A DNA stretch of 64,000 nt from contig CAZDLW010000004.1 of assembly GCA_964505975.1 (NCBI GenBank), forward strand, positions 1-64,000, in the 5' to 3' direction. Made by a program: the position numbers and the translations under genes. The notes beneath the pieces are model-generated. The model was not told where the DNA came from. It made no database searches and saw nothing but the letters and a program-made list of their open reading frames with translations. Position 1 is the first letter of the stretch; the number at the start of each line of letters is the position of its first letter. The DNA comes from Gp6-AA40 sp964505975. GTDB lineage: Bacteria > Acidobacteriota > Vicinamibacteria > Vicinamibacterales > UBA2999. Below, in pieces: positions 1-9,017 of this stretch.

Positions 1-2
1 AA

Positions 3-350
3 CGACGGGAAATCTTCTTCGACGGCCGGTCGCTGCCCGACAACGACCCGCACCCGTGGTGGTACGGATACTCGGTGGGCCGGTGGGACGGCGAGACGCT
101 CGTCGTGGAGACGAGCCATTTTCGCGACGGCGGCTGGCTCGACATCATCGGGAGCCCGCTGACCGATGCCGCACGAGTCACCGAGCGATTCCGGCGCGTC
201 AGCTACGGGCGGATGGAAATCGACGTCACGGTCGAAGATCCCAAAGTGTACACGCGACCGTGGACGGTCAGAGTCAATCAGCAGCTCATGCTCGACGAGG
301 AGCTGATCGAGTTCGTCTGTCTCGAGAATCAGCGTTTCGGCGTGCAGTAG
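3..350 (+). CDS. hypothetical protein, C-terminal fragment
   Basis: The reading frame is open from the window edge to a TAG stop and gives about 115 residues, so the 5' part lies outside the window. The fragment carries the pattern GRWDGETLVVET, then RVTERFRR, then DPKVYTRPW and a terminal LIEFVCLEN. I recognise this as the C-terminal signature of a secreted protein family that is very common and multi-copy in Acidobacteria; its function is not known to me. The lipoprotein at 57880-59301 has a loosely similar WDGDALITWT segment. No signal peptide can be judged because the start is missing. Confidence 0.75.
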   Translation, partial: RREIFFDGRSLPDNDPHPWWYGYSVGRWDGETLVVETSHFRDGGWLDIIGSPLTDAARVTERFRRVSYGRMEIDVTVEDPKVYTRPWTVRVNQQLMLDEELIEFVCLENQRFGVQ

Positions 351-363
351 GTAACGAGTTCGT

Positions 364-558
364 GGAGTTCGTGTGATGAGTTGAGACGCGCTGGCGACCT
401 ACGACTCGCGCGACACCCGGCAGGCAAATCGCTTCCGGAGCCAGAAGACCGAGCTGGGTTGCGGGACCCAGCTCGGGTCGCGGGCCGCGAGCGGAGGATG
501 CTTTTTACCGCGCGATGTCGTCGGGAGCCACCGCGTCTCAACTCACCACGCGAGCTCC
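364..558. repeat. palindromic dispersed element, family A copy 1
   Basis: A 195-bp imperfect palindrome fills the gap between two convergent genes. The outer 27-bp arms (364-390 and 532-558) start GGAGTTC and end GAGCTCC, and differ at three positions, two of which still form G-T pairs. Inside is a hairpin with GACCGAGCTGGGT against ACCCAGCTCGGGTC. The core is shared with copies at 24494-24677 and 34871-35064, which are in the opposite orientation. It resembles a MITE or a structured RNA or ssDNA element, and it could also act as a bidirectional terminator here. No transposase of matching type is visible. Confidence 0.8.
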
Positions 559-639
559 AGCGCCGATGATGGTTGGCGATACTCTGCTTCAGACACGCGA
601 GCGTGTGAAACATGTGCGGCACTGCCGCGCAACCTCGTG

Positions 640-2511
640 TCAGGACTCGAAATGGTCAACACGGCTCACGCGGACACCGTGTCGTGCGTTCCGCCACGCA
701 ATCAACCCGAACCCGGCCAGCCCCGCCAGGTTGCTGCCGACGCTCGGCCAGAACAGCGCCGGGATGACAGGCAGCAACAGTCCCGCCTGCCACCAGGAGA
801 GCGGGGCCACGAGCCGGCCGGCGAGCAGCGCGCTGGAGGCGGCAAGCCCGAACGCGGCAAACACCGTGACGATCAGCCGCTCGGGCCACGCCCCGTCCAT
901 GAGGGCCGTATACGCAAAGAGCAACGGAACGATGTACAGCCCTTTGGCCAGCTTCCAGGCTTGGAGTCCCGTGGCCATCGGTCGAGTCCCCGCGATGCCC
1001 GCGGCGGCAAATGCGGCCAGGCAGACCGGCGGCGTCACGTTCGAGTCCTGGGAGAACCAGAAGATGATCATGTGGGCGGCGAGCAGGCCGACGCCCAATT
1101 CCTGCAGCGCGGGGACGGCCACTGCGGCCAGCATCACATAGGCGGCCGTCACGGGCAGCCCCATGCCCAGCACCAGCGACGCCAGGGCCGTGAGCGCGAG
1201 CGCGGCCCAGAGCTGACCGCCCGACCAGCTCAAGACGAGCTGCGAGAATCCCACGCCCAGACCGGTCATGTTCAACGTCCCGATGACGAGCCCCGTGGCC
1301 ACGAGCAGCAAGGCCGTGCCCGCTGCGTTGCGGCTTCCGAGCGCCAACGCCTCGACCACGTCGGAAAGACCCATGCGGTGGGTGCGCGTGAGCCACGAGC
1401 CGGCGGCCACGGCCACAATCCCTCCCCCGGCCGCGTAGGCAGGTGAAAACCCGGCGATGAGCAGCCCCAGCAGAACGGCAATCGGAATGAGGAACGGCAA
1501 CCCCTCGACGAGTACGGCCGTCATCGTCGCGTTTGTCCGCTCCGGCTCCTGAAGCTCGATCCGGCGCGTTTCGAAGAAGACATGCAGCGCGAGAGTCCCG
1601 AAGTAGAGGATCGCGGGCAGGAACGCAGCCGCGATGATGGTCGTGTACGGCAGCCCGGTGTACTGCGCCATGATGAACGCCCCCGCACCCATCACCGGCG
1701 GCATCAGCTGGCCGCCCGTCGAGGCGGCGGTCTCCACGCTGGCGGCAAACACCGGCCGGAACCCCGCGCGCATCATGAGTGGAATCGTGATCGACCCCGT
1801 CGAGACCGTGTTGGCGACCGCGCTTCCCGTAATCGTCCCCGTCAGCGCGCTGGAGAGAATCGCCACGTACGCCGCACCACCGCGCACTCGTCCCATGGCG
1901 ACCCGCGCCACGCGGATGATGAATTCGCCGCCGCCGGATTTGAGGAGAAACGCGCTGAACAGGACGAACATGAAGACGTAGGTCGCCGAGATGGTGGCAA
2001 TCATCCCGAACAGCCCTTCGCCCGTGAAGTAGAAGCGGTAGAGCACACGCTCCAGCCCCAACCCGCGAAAGTGCAACACGCCGTCGAGGTATCGACCGAA
2101 TACCGTGACGTATCCGGTGCCGAGCAGAACCAGGCTCGGGATGACCCATCCGCTCGTGCGCAGGCAGAGCACGAGCGCCGAGCACACGGCCAACACCGCC
2201 ATCAGACGATCCGACGCCACCATCATCTCGCCCCGTGCATGGAGCGCCTCCTCGGCCAGCAGCAGATACCCGCCGCTCGCGAGCGCAACGAGCGCCAGCA
2301 CCAGATGTCCCATTCGGGCTCGACCGCTGGCACGCGGCATCCAGCCGAGCGCCACCAGCGAGCCGAGCAGGGCAAAGTGCACGCTGTTCTGCCAGAGCGT
2401 GGGCAGCGTGCCGATCGTGTTGAACCAGAGATGAAAGACGGCGATGGCCGCCGCGTACGTCGTGAGCGCGCGCGACCAGACCAGGGACATGACACCGGTG
2501 CCGTCGTTCAC
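640..2511 (-). CDS. TRAP transporter fused permease subunit (TAXI type)
   Basis: This 623-residue, almost entirely hydrophobic protein has the length and segment pattern of fused DctQM permeases of TRAP-TAXI systems, which import organic acids using an ion gradient. Typical permease stretches include SALTGTITGSAVANTVSTG near residue 210, TGGQLMPPVMGAGAF and the C-terminal IIFWFSQDSNVTPPVC. A GTG start at 2511 is preceded by a GGAAGAGG sequence; an ATG eight codons in (2490) is the alternative but lacks a ribosome site. It lies 103 bp downstream of the binding-protein gene on the same strand, so the two form an operon. The substrate cannot be read from sequence. Confidence 0.93.
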   Translation of the reverse strand: MNDGTGVMSLVWSRALTTYAAAIAVFHLWFNTIGTLPTLWQNSVHFALLGSLVALGWMPRASGRARMGHLVLALVALASGGYLLLAEEALHARGEMMVASDRLMAVLAVCSALVLCLRTSGWVIPSLVLLGTGYVTVFGRYLDGVLHFRGLGLERVLYRFYFTGEGLFGMIATISATYVFMFVLFSAFLLKSGGGEFIIRVARVAMGRVRGGAAYVAILSSALTGTITGSAVANTVSTGSITIPLMMRAGFRPVFAASVETAASTGGQLMPPVMGAGAFIMAQYTGLPYTTIIAAAFLPAILYFGTLALHVFFETRRIELQEPERTNATMTAVLVEGLPFLIPIAVLLGLLIAGFSPAYAAGGGIVAVAAGSWLTRTHRMGLSDVVEALALGSRNAAGTALLLVATGLVIGTLNMTGLGVGFSQLVLSWSGGQLWAALALTALASLVLGMGLPVTAAYVMLAAVAVPALQELGVGLLAAHMIIFWFSQDSNVTPPVCLAAFAAAGIAGTRPMATGLQAWKLAKGLYIVPLLFAYTALMDGAWPERLIVTVFAAFGLAASSALLAGRLVAPLSWWQAGLLLPVIPALFWPSVGSNLAGLAGFGLIAWRNARHGVRVSRVDHFES

Positions 2512-2614
2512 GGACAGTTGCCTCTTCCCGTGGGTTCCGACAGGGGCACTCGTGCCGCCAACTCCACATCGTCGGTCGGACGACCCGTCCGCGTCCCGCG
2601 TGCATGCGGCGCTC

Positions 2615-3643
2615 TCATGGCGCTTCGTGAAGGAGCTCGGGCGGCAGCAGCGTCACCGGAACCTCGACGCCCGCCTCGCGATAGAAGCGCACGGCGCCGG
2701 CGTGCAAGGGCACCGGCAGGCCAGCCACGGCTCGGTCGAGGCTCATCGTGCGGGTGGCGGCGTGATAGCGATGGAGCGCATCGAGGTTCTGCCAGAGCGT
2801 GCGCGTCACGAGGTAGACGACGTCCTCGCCAACCGTGCTCGACGTGGCCAGGATGTTGGGCTGGGCGATCGTGCGGACTGGCGTCTCCTGACCTGGATAG
2901 GTCCCTGCCGGGATGACGAAACGCTGCCACACCGGATAGCGCTCGCGAAGCCGGGCAAGCTGCTCGTCGTCGATCTCCAACATGACGAGCTGTTCGGATC
3001 CCAGCGCGGCGAGCGCCTGGGTGAAGGCGCCAGTCGGGACACCAGCCCCCAGGAACATGCCACTGACCCGTCTGTTCATCAGGGCATCCGCACTTGGACC
3101 GTACTCCAGGTACACCGACTCGAAATGATCGTCGGGGACCATGCCGAGCGTCGTGAGAATCGTGCGCGCGGAGACCTCCGTGCCGGACCAGCGCGACCCG
3201 ATCGACACACGCTCTCCGCGCATGCGGCCGAGGTCCTCGATTGAACCCGTATCGTGAAACCGGCGGAGCACGAGCGCCTGCTCCACGTTCTCCCAGAGCA
3301 TGGCGACGCCGCGCAGCTCGGGCTGCGGCCGACCTTCGTAGACGCCGGAGCCCTGCCACGCCATGGCGCCGAACAACGCCTGTAGGATGGCCAGCTGCAC
3401 CTCGCCGTTGGCGAGCATGTTCACGTTCTCCGCCGATCCCGCCGACGTGATCGCGCTGGCCAGGATCTGATCGTGCTCGCCCAGATCCTGGGTAATGAGC
3501 GTAGCCATGGCCACGCCGACCGGATAGAACGTTCCACCGGTCGTGGCCGTGGCGATGAGCAGATCGCGTTCACGCGGAACGGGCGGCGCGCATCCCACGA
3601 ACGAGGCAAGCAGCACCACACTCACCAAGCCACGAACGATCAT
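2615..3643 (-). CDS. TAXI family TRAP transporter solute-binding lipoprotein
   Basis: This is the periplasmic substrate-binding partner of the fused permease. The start at 3643 follows GAGGGGG at good spacing and gives a short lipoprotein signal ending in FVGC, so the mature protein should be lipid-anchored through that Cys. Family hallmarks follow: IATATTGGTFYPVG near residue 30, then SAGSAENVNMLANGEVQLAILQ, which are typical of TAXI proteins (TRAP-associated extracytoplasmic immunogenic). About 342 residues is normal for the family. An in-frame ATG seven codons earlier (3664) is possible but would spoil the signal peptide. TAXI proteins often bind glutamate or other small organic acids, but the ligand here is unknown. 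Confidence 0.92.
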   Translation of the reverse strand: MIVRGLVSVVLLASFVGCAPPVPRERDLLIATATTGGTFYPVGVAMATLITQDLGEHDQILASAITSAGSAENVNMLANGEVQLAILQALFGAMAWQGSGVYEGRPQPELRGVAMLWENVEQALVLRRFHDTGSIEDLGRMRGERVSIGSRWSGTEVSARTILTTLGMVPDDHFESVYLEYGPSADALMNRRVSGMFLGAGVPTGAFTQALAALGSEQLVMLEIDDEQLARLRERYPVWQRFVIPAGTYPGQETPVRTIAQPNILATSSTVGEDVVYLVTRTLWQNLDALHRYHAATRTMSLDRAVAGLPVPLHAGAVRFYREAGVEVPVTLLPPELLHEAP

Positions 3644-3916
3644 CAGGATCACCCCCTCGGGCATCCGCAGATGTTAGCCTCAATGCACACCACCCGGACA
3701 CCTCGCGCGGCGCGGCTGGCGCCCTCGCTCCGTCACGTGACAGGCGCGGCTCTCACACAACCCCGTGTGACTCGGGCACCTTGTATAGAATGACGTGATC
3801 CCATGCTGAGCCCTGCGCATCCAGTCGAACGGCCCGCTCGCGTGCGCCAGCGGCGACCGGCGGGCGGCGCACGCAATCCCGCCCCGTCGTCCCACCGCGC
3901 AGACCCCCACCACGGT

Positions 3917-3928
3917 GCATGGGATAAT
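3917..3928 (+). promoter_or_regulatory. candidate -10 box close to the response regulator start
   Basis: The string GCATGGGATAAT ends 12 nt before the ATG of the response regulator at 3941. The identical 12-mer occurs at 45006-45017, ending 10 nt before another response regulator start. If GATAAT is the -10 hexamer, the transcript would have only a few untranslated bases. No clear -35 box is visible. Confidence 0.35.
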
Positions 3929-3940
3929 CGGGCAGCGGGC

Positions 3941-4615
3941 ATGCGCATCCTCGTCGCCGAAGACGATCGCGACATCGCGGACCTCATCGCGCACTACCTG
4001 CAGAAGGCCGGGTGGCACGCGCAGATCGTTTCGTCGGGCGACGACGCGCTGGCCGCCGTCCGTCGAGACCCGGCCGATCTGGTCATCCTCGATATCATGC
4101 TTCCCGGGCTCAGCGGCTTCGAAGTCTGCCGATCGCTGCGGAGCGACCCCGCGACAGCCGGTGTCCCCATCATCATGGTCACCGCCAGAGCCGAAGAGAC
4201 CGACCGCATCATCGGGCTCGAGATCGGCGCGGACGACTACATCGCGAAACCATTCAGCCCCAACGAGCTCGTCGCCCGCATCCGCGCATTGATGCGGCGA
4301 TCGAAACGTGCGGAACCGCACGAATCGACAATCACCTTCGGACCGATCGTGATGGATCTCTCCCGCCATCTGGTGCTCGACGCCGGTCGTGAGGTCAAGC
4401 TGACGGCGAAGGAGTTCTTGTTGCTCTATTACCTGCTGCAGCATCGGGGGCGCGTGCTCTCGCGCGACCAGCTGCTCGGCGATGTGTGGGGGTACCGGTA
4501 CACGGGGGGGACGCGCACCGTGGACGTGCATGTTCGCAGGCTCCGCGAGAAGCTGCCCGTCCTGGTGGACTCGCTCGTCACCGTGAAACAGTTCGGTTAC
4601 AAGCTCGTGGAATAA
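3941..4615 (+). CDS. OmpR/PhoB-family response regulator
   Basis: This 224-residue DNA-binding response regulator has a receiver domain with the acidic pair D8-D9, phosphoacceptor D51 in ILDIMLPG and K103 in YIAKPF. It is followed by a winged-helix Trans_reg_C domain with LTAKEFLLLYYLL and the recognition region TRTVDVHVRRLREKL. The start is set at MRILVAEDD because the receiver fold begins there; the longer upstream frame is arginine-rich and unlike the family. The histidine kinase at 4730 lies 114 bp downstream on the same strand and is the obvious partner. The PhoR-like kinase suggests a phosphate or envelope-stress regulon, but this is inferred. Confidence 0.95.
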   Translation: MRILVAEDDRDIADLIAHYLQKAGWHAQIVSSGDDALAAVRRDPADLVILDIMLPGLSGFEVCRSLRSDPATAGVPIIMVTARAEETDRIIGLEIGADDYIAKPFSPNELVARIRALMRRSKRAEPHESTITFGPIVMDLSRHLVLDAGREVKLTAKEFLLLYYLLQHRGRVLSRDQLLGDVWGYRYTGGTRTVDVHVRRLREKLPVLVDSLVTVKQFGYKLVE

Positions 4616-4729
4616 CGTACCGGTTCGCGGTGATGGGTCCATGCGGGGGGTTCGTAAGCCTCCTCACCCGCGGCGTCGTGCGTCATCACCGAGCTGGACC
4701 GGACCCGATGTACGTCCCGACATGCCCGC

Positions 4730-6142
4730 ATGAAGCCCGAGATTGTCCTGGCGTCCCTGCTCACAGCCGCAGCGTCGCTCGTCGCCGTGGCCATTGTCGC
4801 GCGGGGCGACGCCGTGCAGCCAGCGCTCGAGCTGACGTCGAGTACCGTCGTGATAGTGGTTGTGGGCCTGTTGGTGGCACTGCCCTCTGCGCTGCTCGTC
4901 GCATGGCGTGTCTCGATCCCACGGGCGCGTCGGACCCGGGAGATCATCGCAATCGCGCACCGCTACACTGCGGGCGATCTGACGCGCGCATCACAGGATC
5001 ATGGTCACGACGACCTCGGGGCGGTCGCGTACGCGTTCGATGCGGCAGTGCAGACGCTCGGCGAGCGGATCTCCGAGTTGTCTCGCGATCGGGCAAGAAT
5101 GGAAGCGATTCTGGCCGGCATGGTGGAGGGCGTTCTCGTGGTCGATCGTCAGGGCCGGCTGCAGCTCGTGAATGGGGCGGCGCAAACCATGCTCCGCGTC
5201 GATGCATCGGCGGCCGGACGCCCTTACCTCGAAGTCATCCGGCATCCGGACATCACCGCGCAGCTGGCTGCGGTACTGCGCGGGGACGTCGTGGACGGCC
5301 GCGAAGTGTCGCTGGCACGCGATCCCAGCCGTACGTTCGTGGCGCGGGCGGCTCCGGTGGGGACTGCGGGGGGCGGCGGAGCCGTGCTCGTGCTGCACGA
5401 CATCACCGACCTTCGCCGCGCCGATAGAATCCGTCGCGACTTCGTCGCCAATGTCTCCCATGAGCTCCGCACGCCACTGACGGCCATTCGCGGGTACATC
5501 GAAGCCCTGCTGGACGAGCCCGGGGATCGGGACAACACGCGCCGGTTCCTGGAGATCGTCGCGCGCCAGAGCACCAGGATGGAACGCCTCGTCACAGACT
5601 TGCTGCGGCTGGCGCGGCTCGACGCGCGGCAGGAAGCGCTCGAGATTGCGCCGTGCAACGTCCGAAACCTCTTCAATGGCATCGTGGGCGACCTGTTCCC
5701 CGCCATCGAGGCCAAGCACCAGCGTGTCATCGTCGACGTGCCAGAGGACGCCACCGAGGTGCATGCCGATCCGGCCAAGCTCCACGACGTACTTCGGAAT
5801 CTCGTGGAGAATGCGGTGAACTATTCGCCGGAGGATGCCGAGCTGCGCCTGTCAGCCGCGCGGCGCGGCGGCGTGTTCACTATCACCGTCGCGGACTCCG
5901 GGCCCGGCATCCCGCCCGAAGACCTCAGCCGCGTGTTCGAGCGTTTTTACCGCGTCGACAAGTCTCGATCGCGTCCGGGAGGGACAGGCCTGGGCCTTGC
6001 CATCGCCAAACACCTCGTCGAGCTGCACGGCGGGCATGTGCGCGCCGAGAACCGACCGCGCGGAGGCGCGGTGTTCACCGTCGTTCTCCCGGAAACGCGC
6101 CCTGCTCTTTCGACAGGTCCGAACGCCGCCGAAGTACACTAG
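4730..6142 (+). CDS. PhoR-like sensor histidine kinase
   Basis: This 470-residue membrane kinase has two transmembrane segments (about residues 5-25 and 38-60), a HAMP-like linker, a PAS domain (about 122-230), a HisKA dimerisation domain with phosphoacceptor H244 in NVSHELRTPLT and a HATPase_c domain with NLVENAVNYSP (N box), DSGPGIPPED (G1) and GGTGLGLAI (G2). The TM-HAMP-PAS-HisKA-HATPase order is that of PhoR. It is paired with the response regulator immediately upstream. The periplasmic loop is very short, so it probably senses an intramembrane or cytoplasmic signal or a partner protein. Confidence 0.94.
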   Translation: MKPEIVLASLLTAAASLVAVAIVARGDAVQPALELTSSTVVIVVVGLLVALPSALLVAWRVSIPRARRTREIIAIAHRYTAGDLTRASQDHGHDDLGAVAYAFDAAVQTLGERISELSRDRARMEAILAGMVEGVLVVDRQGRLQLVNGAAQTMLRVDASAAGRPYLEVIRHPDITAQLAAVLRGDVVDGREVSLARDPSRTFVARAAPVGTAGGGGAVLVLHDITDLRRADRIRRDFVANVSHELRTPLTAIRGYIEALLDEPGDRDNTRRFLEIVARQSTRMERLVTDLLRLARLDARQEALEIAPCNVRNLFNGIVGDLFPAIEAKHQRVIVDVPEDATEVHADPAKLHDVLRNLVENAVNYSPEDAELRLSAARRGGVFTITVADSGPGIPPEDLSRVFERFYRVDKSRSRPGGTGLGLAIAKHLVELHGGHVRAENRPRGGAVFTVVLPETRPALSTGPNAAEVH

Positions 6143-6148
6143 CTGTCG

Positions 6149-6292
6149 ATGCACCCCTGGCACGACAGCTACGTGGACGACGCGATCGTGGCCGACGCAC
6201 TTCCAGTCGTCATCGAGATCCCGAAGGGCAGCAAGAACAAGTACGAGCTCGACAAGGAGACCGGCCTGCTGCGTCTCGATCGCGTGCCATGA
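6149..6292 (+). pseudogene. ppa: inorganic pyrophosphatase, N-terminal fragment only
   Basis: The frame encodes 47 residues starting MHPWHD and including VVIEIPKGSKNKYELD and TGLLRLDR, which is the unmistakable N-terminus of family I soluble inorganic pyrophosphatase (normally about 170-200 residues). It stops just after LRLDRV, where the family continues into the YPANYGF segment, so the active site is mostly absent. The TGA stop overlaps the ATG of the next gene (ATGA). It starts 6 bp after the histidine kinase stop. Either a deletion removed the rest of ppa and fused its head to the next gene, or the assembly collapsed here. Confidence 0.8.
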
Positions 6293-7836
6293 TCGCCGAG
6301 GACCAGTCCGATGTCATCGCATACCTGAGCAGTGCGGCCGCTCACGGCGGATCCGACGTGGAACGCATCGACACGCACAGTGCGGTCGTGTTCCTGGGAT
6401 CTCGCGTCCTGAAGCTGAAGCGCGCGGTGCGATTCGACTATCTGGACTTCTCCACCGAGGCGCGGCGCAGGCAGGCCTGTGAGGACGAGGTGCGGATCAA
6501 CCGGCGCACCGCCCCTTCCATCTATCTCGGAGTCGCGGCCGTTACGCGAGAGGCCGATGGATCTCTCGCGCTCAACGGCGCGGGGCGGCCGGTTGACTGG
6601 ATCGTCGAGATGGCGCGCTTCGATCAGGAGAACCTCTTCGATCGTCTCGCGGCGCGGGATGCGCTGGATCTGTCTCTCATGCCTCGGCTCGCATTGGTCG
6701 TAGCGAGCTTTCACGAAGGCGCCGAACGGCGGACCGATCACGGAGGGCTGCCGGGGATGCGGTGGGTTGTCGAGGGTAACGCCGCTGGCATGGCCGAGCA
6801 CGGTGCAGGCCTGCTGGATCCGGCACGATGCGACGAACTCTCGGCCGCGTCTCGTGCGGTGCTCGAGCAGCACGCGGCGTTGCTGGAGCGCAGACGGGTC
6901 GATGGCTTCGTACGGCGCTGCCATGGAGACCTGCACCTGCGCAATATCGTCCTCCTGGACGGCCAACCGACGCTATTCGACGCCGTGGAGTTCAACGACG
7001 AGATCTCGTGCACCGATGTGCTCTACGATCTGACGTTTCTGCTCATGGATCTCTGGCGGCGGCGGCTGCCGGCGCACGCCCACCGCGTCTTCAACACGTA
7101 TCTCATGCAGACACGCGACTTCGGGGGGTTGCCGCTGCTGCCGCTCTTTCTCTCGTGCCGCGCCGCGGTGCGGGCGAAGACCAGCGCTACGGCTGCCGGC
7201 GTGCAGCAGGACGCGCAACGAACTGGCGAACTCCGTGCGCTCGCACGGGAGTACCTGGAGATGGCCCTGACGCTCCTGCATCCACCGCGGCCACGGCTCG
7301 TGGCGATCGGAGGGCTATCGGGATCGGGAAAGTCGTCGGTGGCCCTGTCACTCGCTCCGTCGATTGGCGCCGTCCCCGGCGCCGTCGTACTGCGAAGCGA
7401 CGAAATCCGCAAGGCGCTCGCTCGTGTAACAGCGATCGAGCGTCTCGGCTCGGAGGCCTATACGGCAGCCATGAACGCGCGTGTGTACGACGAGATGGAG
7501 ACACGCGCGCGAGCCGTCCTCGACGCCGGTCATTCGGTCATCGTCGATGCCGTGTACGCGAGGCCGGACGATCGCGCCCACCTCGACGCGATCGCCGCGG
7601 CTGCTGGAGCGCCGCTCAGCGGCATCTGGCTGGACGCCCCCGCAGACGTGCTCCTGGCTCGTGTCCGTCAGCGGCATGGCGACGCGTCGGATGCGGACGA
7701 ATCGGTCGTCAGGCAGCAACTTGCCGCCCGGTCCGGCGCGGATGGCTGGATCCGGGTCGATGCCTCGGGATCGATTGCCGAGACGGCAGAGAAAGCGCTC
7801 GCCGTCATCCAGCCAGCCACGGGCTCTTGTCTTTGA
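6289..7836 (+). CDS. fused aminoglycoside-phosphotransferase-like / AAA P-loop kinase
   Basis: This 515-residue two-domain protein has an N-terminal APH-like kinase fold (residues 1-325) with the catalytic loop CHGDLHLRN and the metal-binding FDAVEFND. The C-terminal P-loop domain (about 340-515) has Walker A GGLSGSGKSS and resembles gluconate or zeta-toxin-like small-molecule kinases. It is a widespread bacterial family annotated as bifunctional aminoglycoside phosphotransferase/ATP-binding protein, whose physiological substrate is unknown. The start ATG overlaps the stop of the ppa fragment. The N-terminus matches the family start, so this gene appears intact despite the damaged neighbour. 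Confidence 0.9.
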   Translation: MIAEDQSDVIAYLSSAAAHGGSDVERIDTHSAVVFLGSRVLKLKRAVRFDYLDFSTEARRRQACEDEVRINRRTAPSIYLGVAAVTREADGSLALNGAGRPVDWIVEMARFDQENLFDRLAARDALDLSLMPRLALVVASFHEGAERRTDHGGLPGMRWVVEGNAAGMAEHGAGLLDPARCDELSAASRAVLEQHAALLERRRVDGFVRRCHGDLHLRNIVLLDGQPTLFDAVEFNDEISCTDVLYDLTFLLMDLWRRRLPAHAHRVFNTYLMQTRDFGGLPLLPLFLSCRAAVRAKTSATAAGVQQDAQRTGELRALAREYLEMALTLLHPPRPRLVAIGGLSGSGKSSVALSLAPSIGAVPGAVVLRSDEIRKALARVTAIERLGSEAYTAAMNARVYDEMETRARAVLDAGHSVIVDAVYARPDDRAHLDAIAAAAGAPLSGIWLDAPADVLLARVRQRHGDASDADESVVRQQLAARSGADGWIRVDASGSIAETAEKALAVIQPATGSCL

Positions 7837-7890
7837 CAGCCAGGGACGGCCCGCCAGTCTCTCGTTGGCGCGCTTCGCATGCCTCGCCGG

Positions 7891-7944
7891 GCCGGCTGTG
7901 AAGCCGGCCCCACGACTGTTCAGGCTCCGTTCGTTCGTGGGGCC
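7891..7944. repeat. palindromic dispersed element, family D
   Basis: This short element contains GCCGGCTGTGAAGCCGGC and then a hairpin with perfect arms GGCCCCACGA (7906-7915) and TCGTGGGGCC (7935-7944). Related sequence (AAGCCGGCCCC, then CGACTG, then CGTTCGTACGTGGGGCC) recurs at 20395-20449, with a partial match at 57830-57860. The 262-bp gap around it holds no gene that I can see. Confidence 0.55.
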
Positions 7945-8098
7945 ACTCTCAAAGCGTGTGAAGATATCGCTCTTGGGCGCGTTGCAGGTGCGCGGCCGGC
8001 GCCTCCGAAGCAAGCCGCGGGGCTGCGACAGGCGCGGAGCGAGCGCGGCGTCGCACACCGCTGCCCACTGGCACTTCCGATTCGCGCTACGCTGATGT

Positions 8099-8989
8099 GT
8101 GGCCGCCCTCCCGGTCGAACGGCATCACCCTTTTCTTCCTTCACGTTCCAAATTCCTGATCGCGCACCGGGGGGCATCGGCTCACGCACCCGAGAACACC
8201 CTGGCCGCGTACCGCCTGGCCGTCGAGCAGGGCGCAGATTTCGTGGAGCAGGACTTGGCCGTCACCAGGGACGGCGTGCTGATCTGCCTGCACGACGACT
8301 CGCTCGAACGCACTACGAACGTGCGGCAGGTCTTTGCCAATCGCTGGACACTGGACTCCGTCGCGGGACGGCGGCGCTGGTTTGCTGTGGAGTTCTCGCT
8401 GGACGAGATCAAGACGCTCGACGCCGGAAGCTGGTTTCATCCGCGGTTTGCCGGGGAGCGCATCCCGACCTGGGAGGAGACGTTGGCTGCCATCGGTACG
8501 TCGGCTGGGCTGTACGCCGAGCTGAAATCACCGGCGCTCTACCGCTCACGCGGCATCGATCAGACCGCGCTCTTCGTGGAGTCCGTCAGCCGCGCACGAA
8601 CCGGTGCCCGGGCCGCCGCGTCCCTCGTCGCGGAGTCGTTCGACGAGAGCACGGTGCGCGAACTGGCCGAGGCACTGCCCGACGTACCGCGGACGGTTTT
8701 GCTCGACCGGCGGGGGGGCGCCTCGTTCGCTCCGGAACGACTTGCCACCATCGCGACCTTCGCCACGGCGATCGCTCCGAACAAGCTCCTTCTCGACCGG
8801 CGGCCGGAGAGAGTCCGGGCAGCGCATGCCGCCGGCCTGGCCGTCGTGCCGTACACGTTCACCACGCGGACGTCCCGATGGCTGCGCGGCCGACATCGGG
8901 ACGTCCGTGAAGAAATGCGCTACTACCTCTACGAGCTGCAGGTGGACGCGTTGTTCACCGACAATCCCGATGTGTTTCCACGAGAGTGA
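8099..8989 (+). CDS. glycerophosphodiester phosphodiesterase
   Basis: This 296-residue GDPD-family protein hydrolyses glycerophosphodiesters to glycerol-3-phosphate and an alcohol. It carries the N-terminal active-site stretch AHRGASAHAPENTLAAY with the conserved HRG, then GADFVEQDLAVTRDGVLICLHDD with the metal-binding Glu and Asp and the second catalytic His. The C-terminal ALFTDNPD is also typical. No signal peptide is seen, so it is probably cytoplasmic. The start is a GTG at 8099; no clear ribosome site helps to choose it and a start a few codons later is possible. Confidence 0.92.
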   Translation: MAALPVERHHPFLPSRSKFLIAHRGASAHAPENTLAAYRLAVEQGADFVEQDLAVTRDGVLICLHDDSLERTTNVRQVFANRWTLDSVAGRRRWFAVEFSLDEIKTLDAGSWFHPRFAGERIPTWEETLAAIGTSAGLYAELKSPALYRSRGIDQTALFVESVSRARTGARAAASLVAESFDESTVRELAEALPDVPRTVLLDRRGGASFAPERLATIATFATAIAPNKLLLDRRPERVRAAHAAGLAVVPYTFTTRTSRWLRGRHRDVREEMRYYLYELQVDALFTDNPDVFPRE

Positions 8990-9017
8990 CGGAGCGGTCG
9001 GCCACGCTCCCGGCGGA

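Noticed and set aside
446..474. Hairpin at the family A core as a classical rho-independent terminator
   Set aside because: No T-tract follows on either strand and the core recurs in non-terminator contexts, so I treat it as a repeat.
640..2605. Several 440-650 residue frames overlapping the TRAP permease
   Set aside because: All are low-complexity Arg-rich shadows; only the minus-strand frame ending at 640 shows TRAP motifs.
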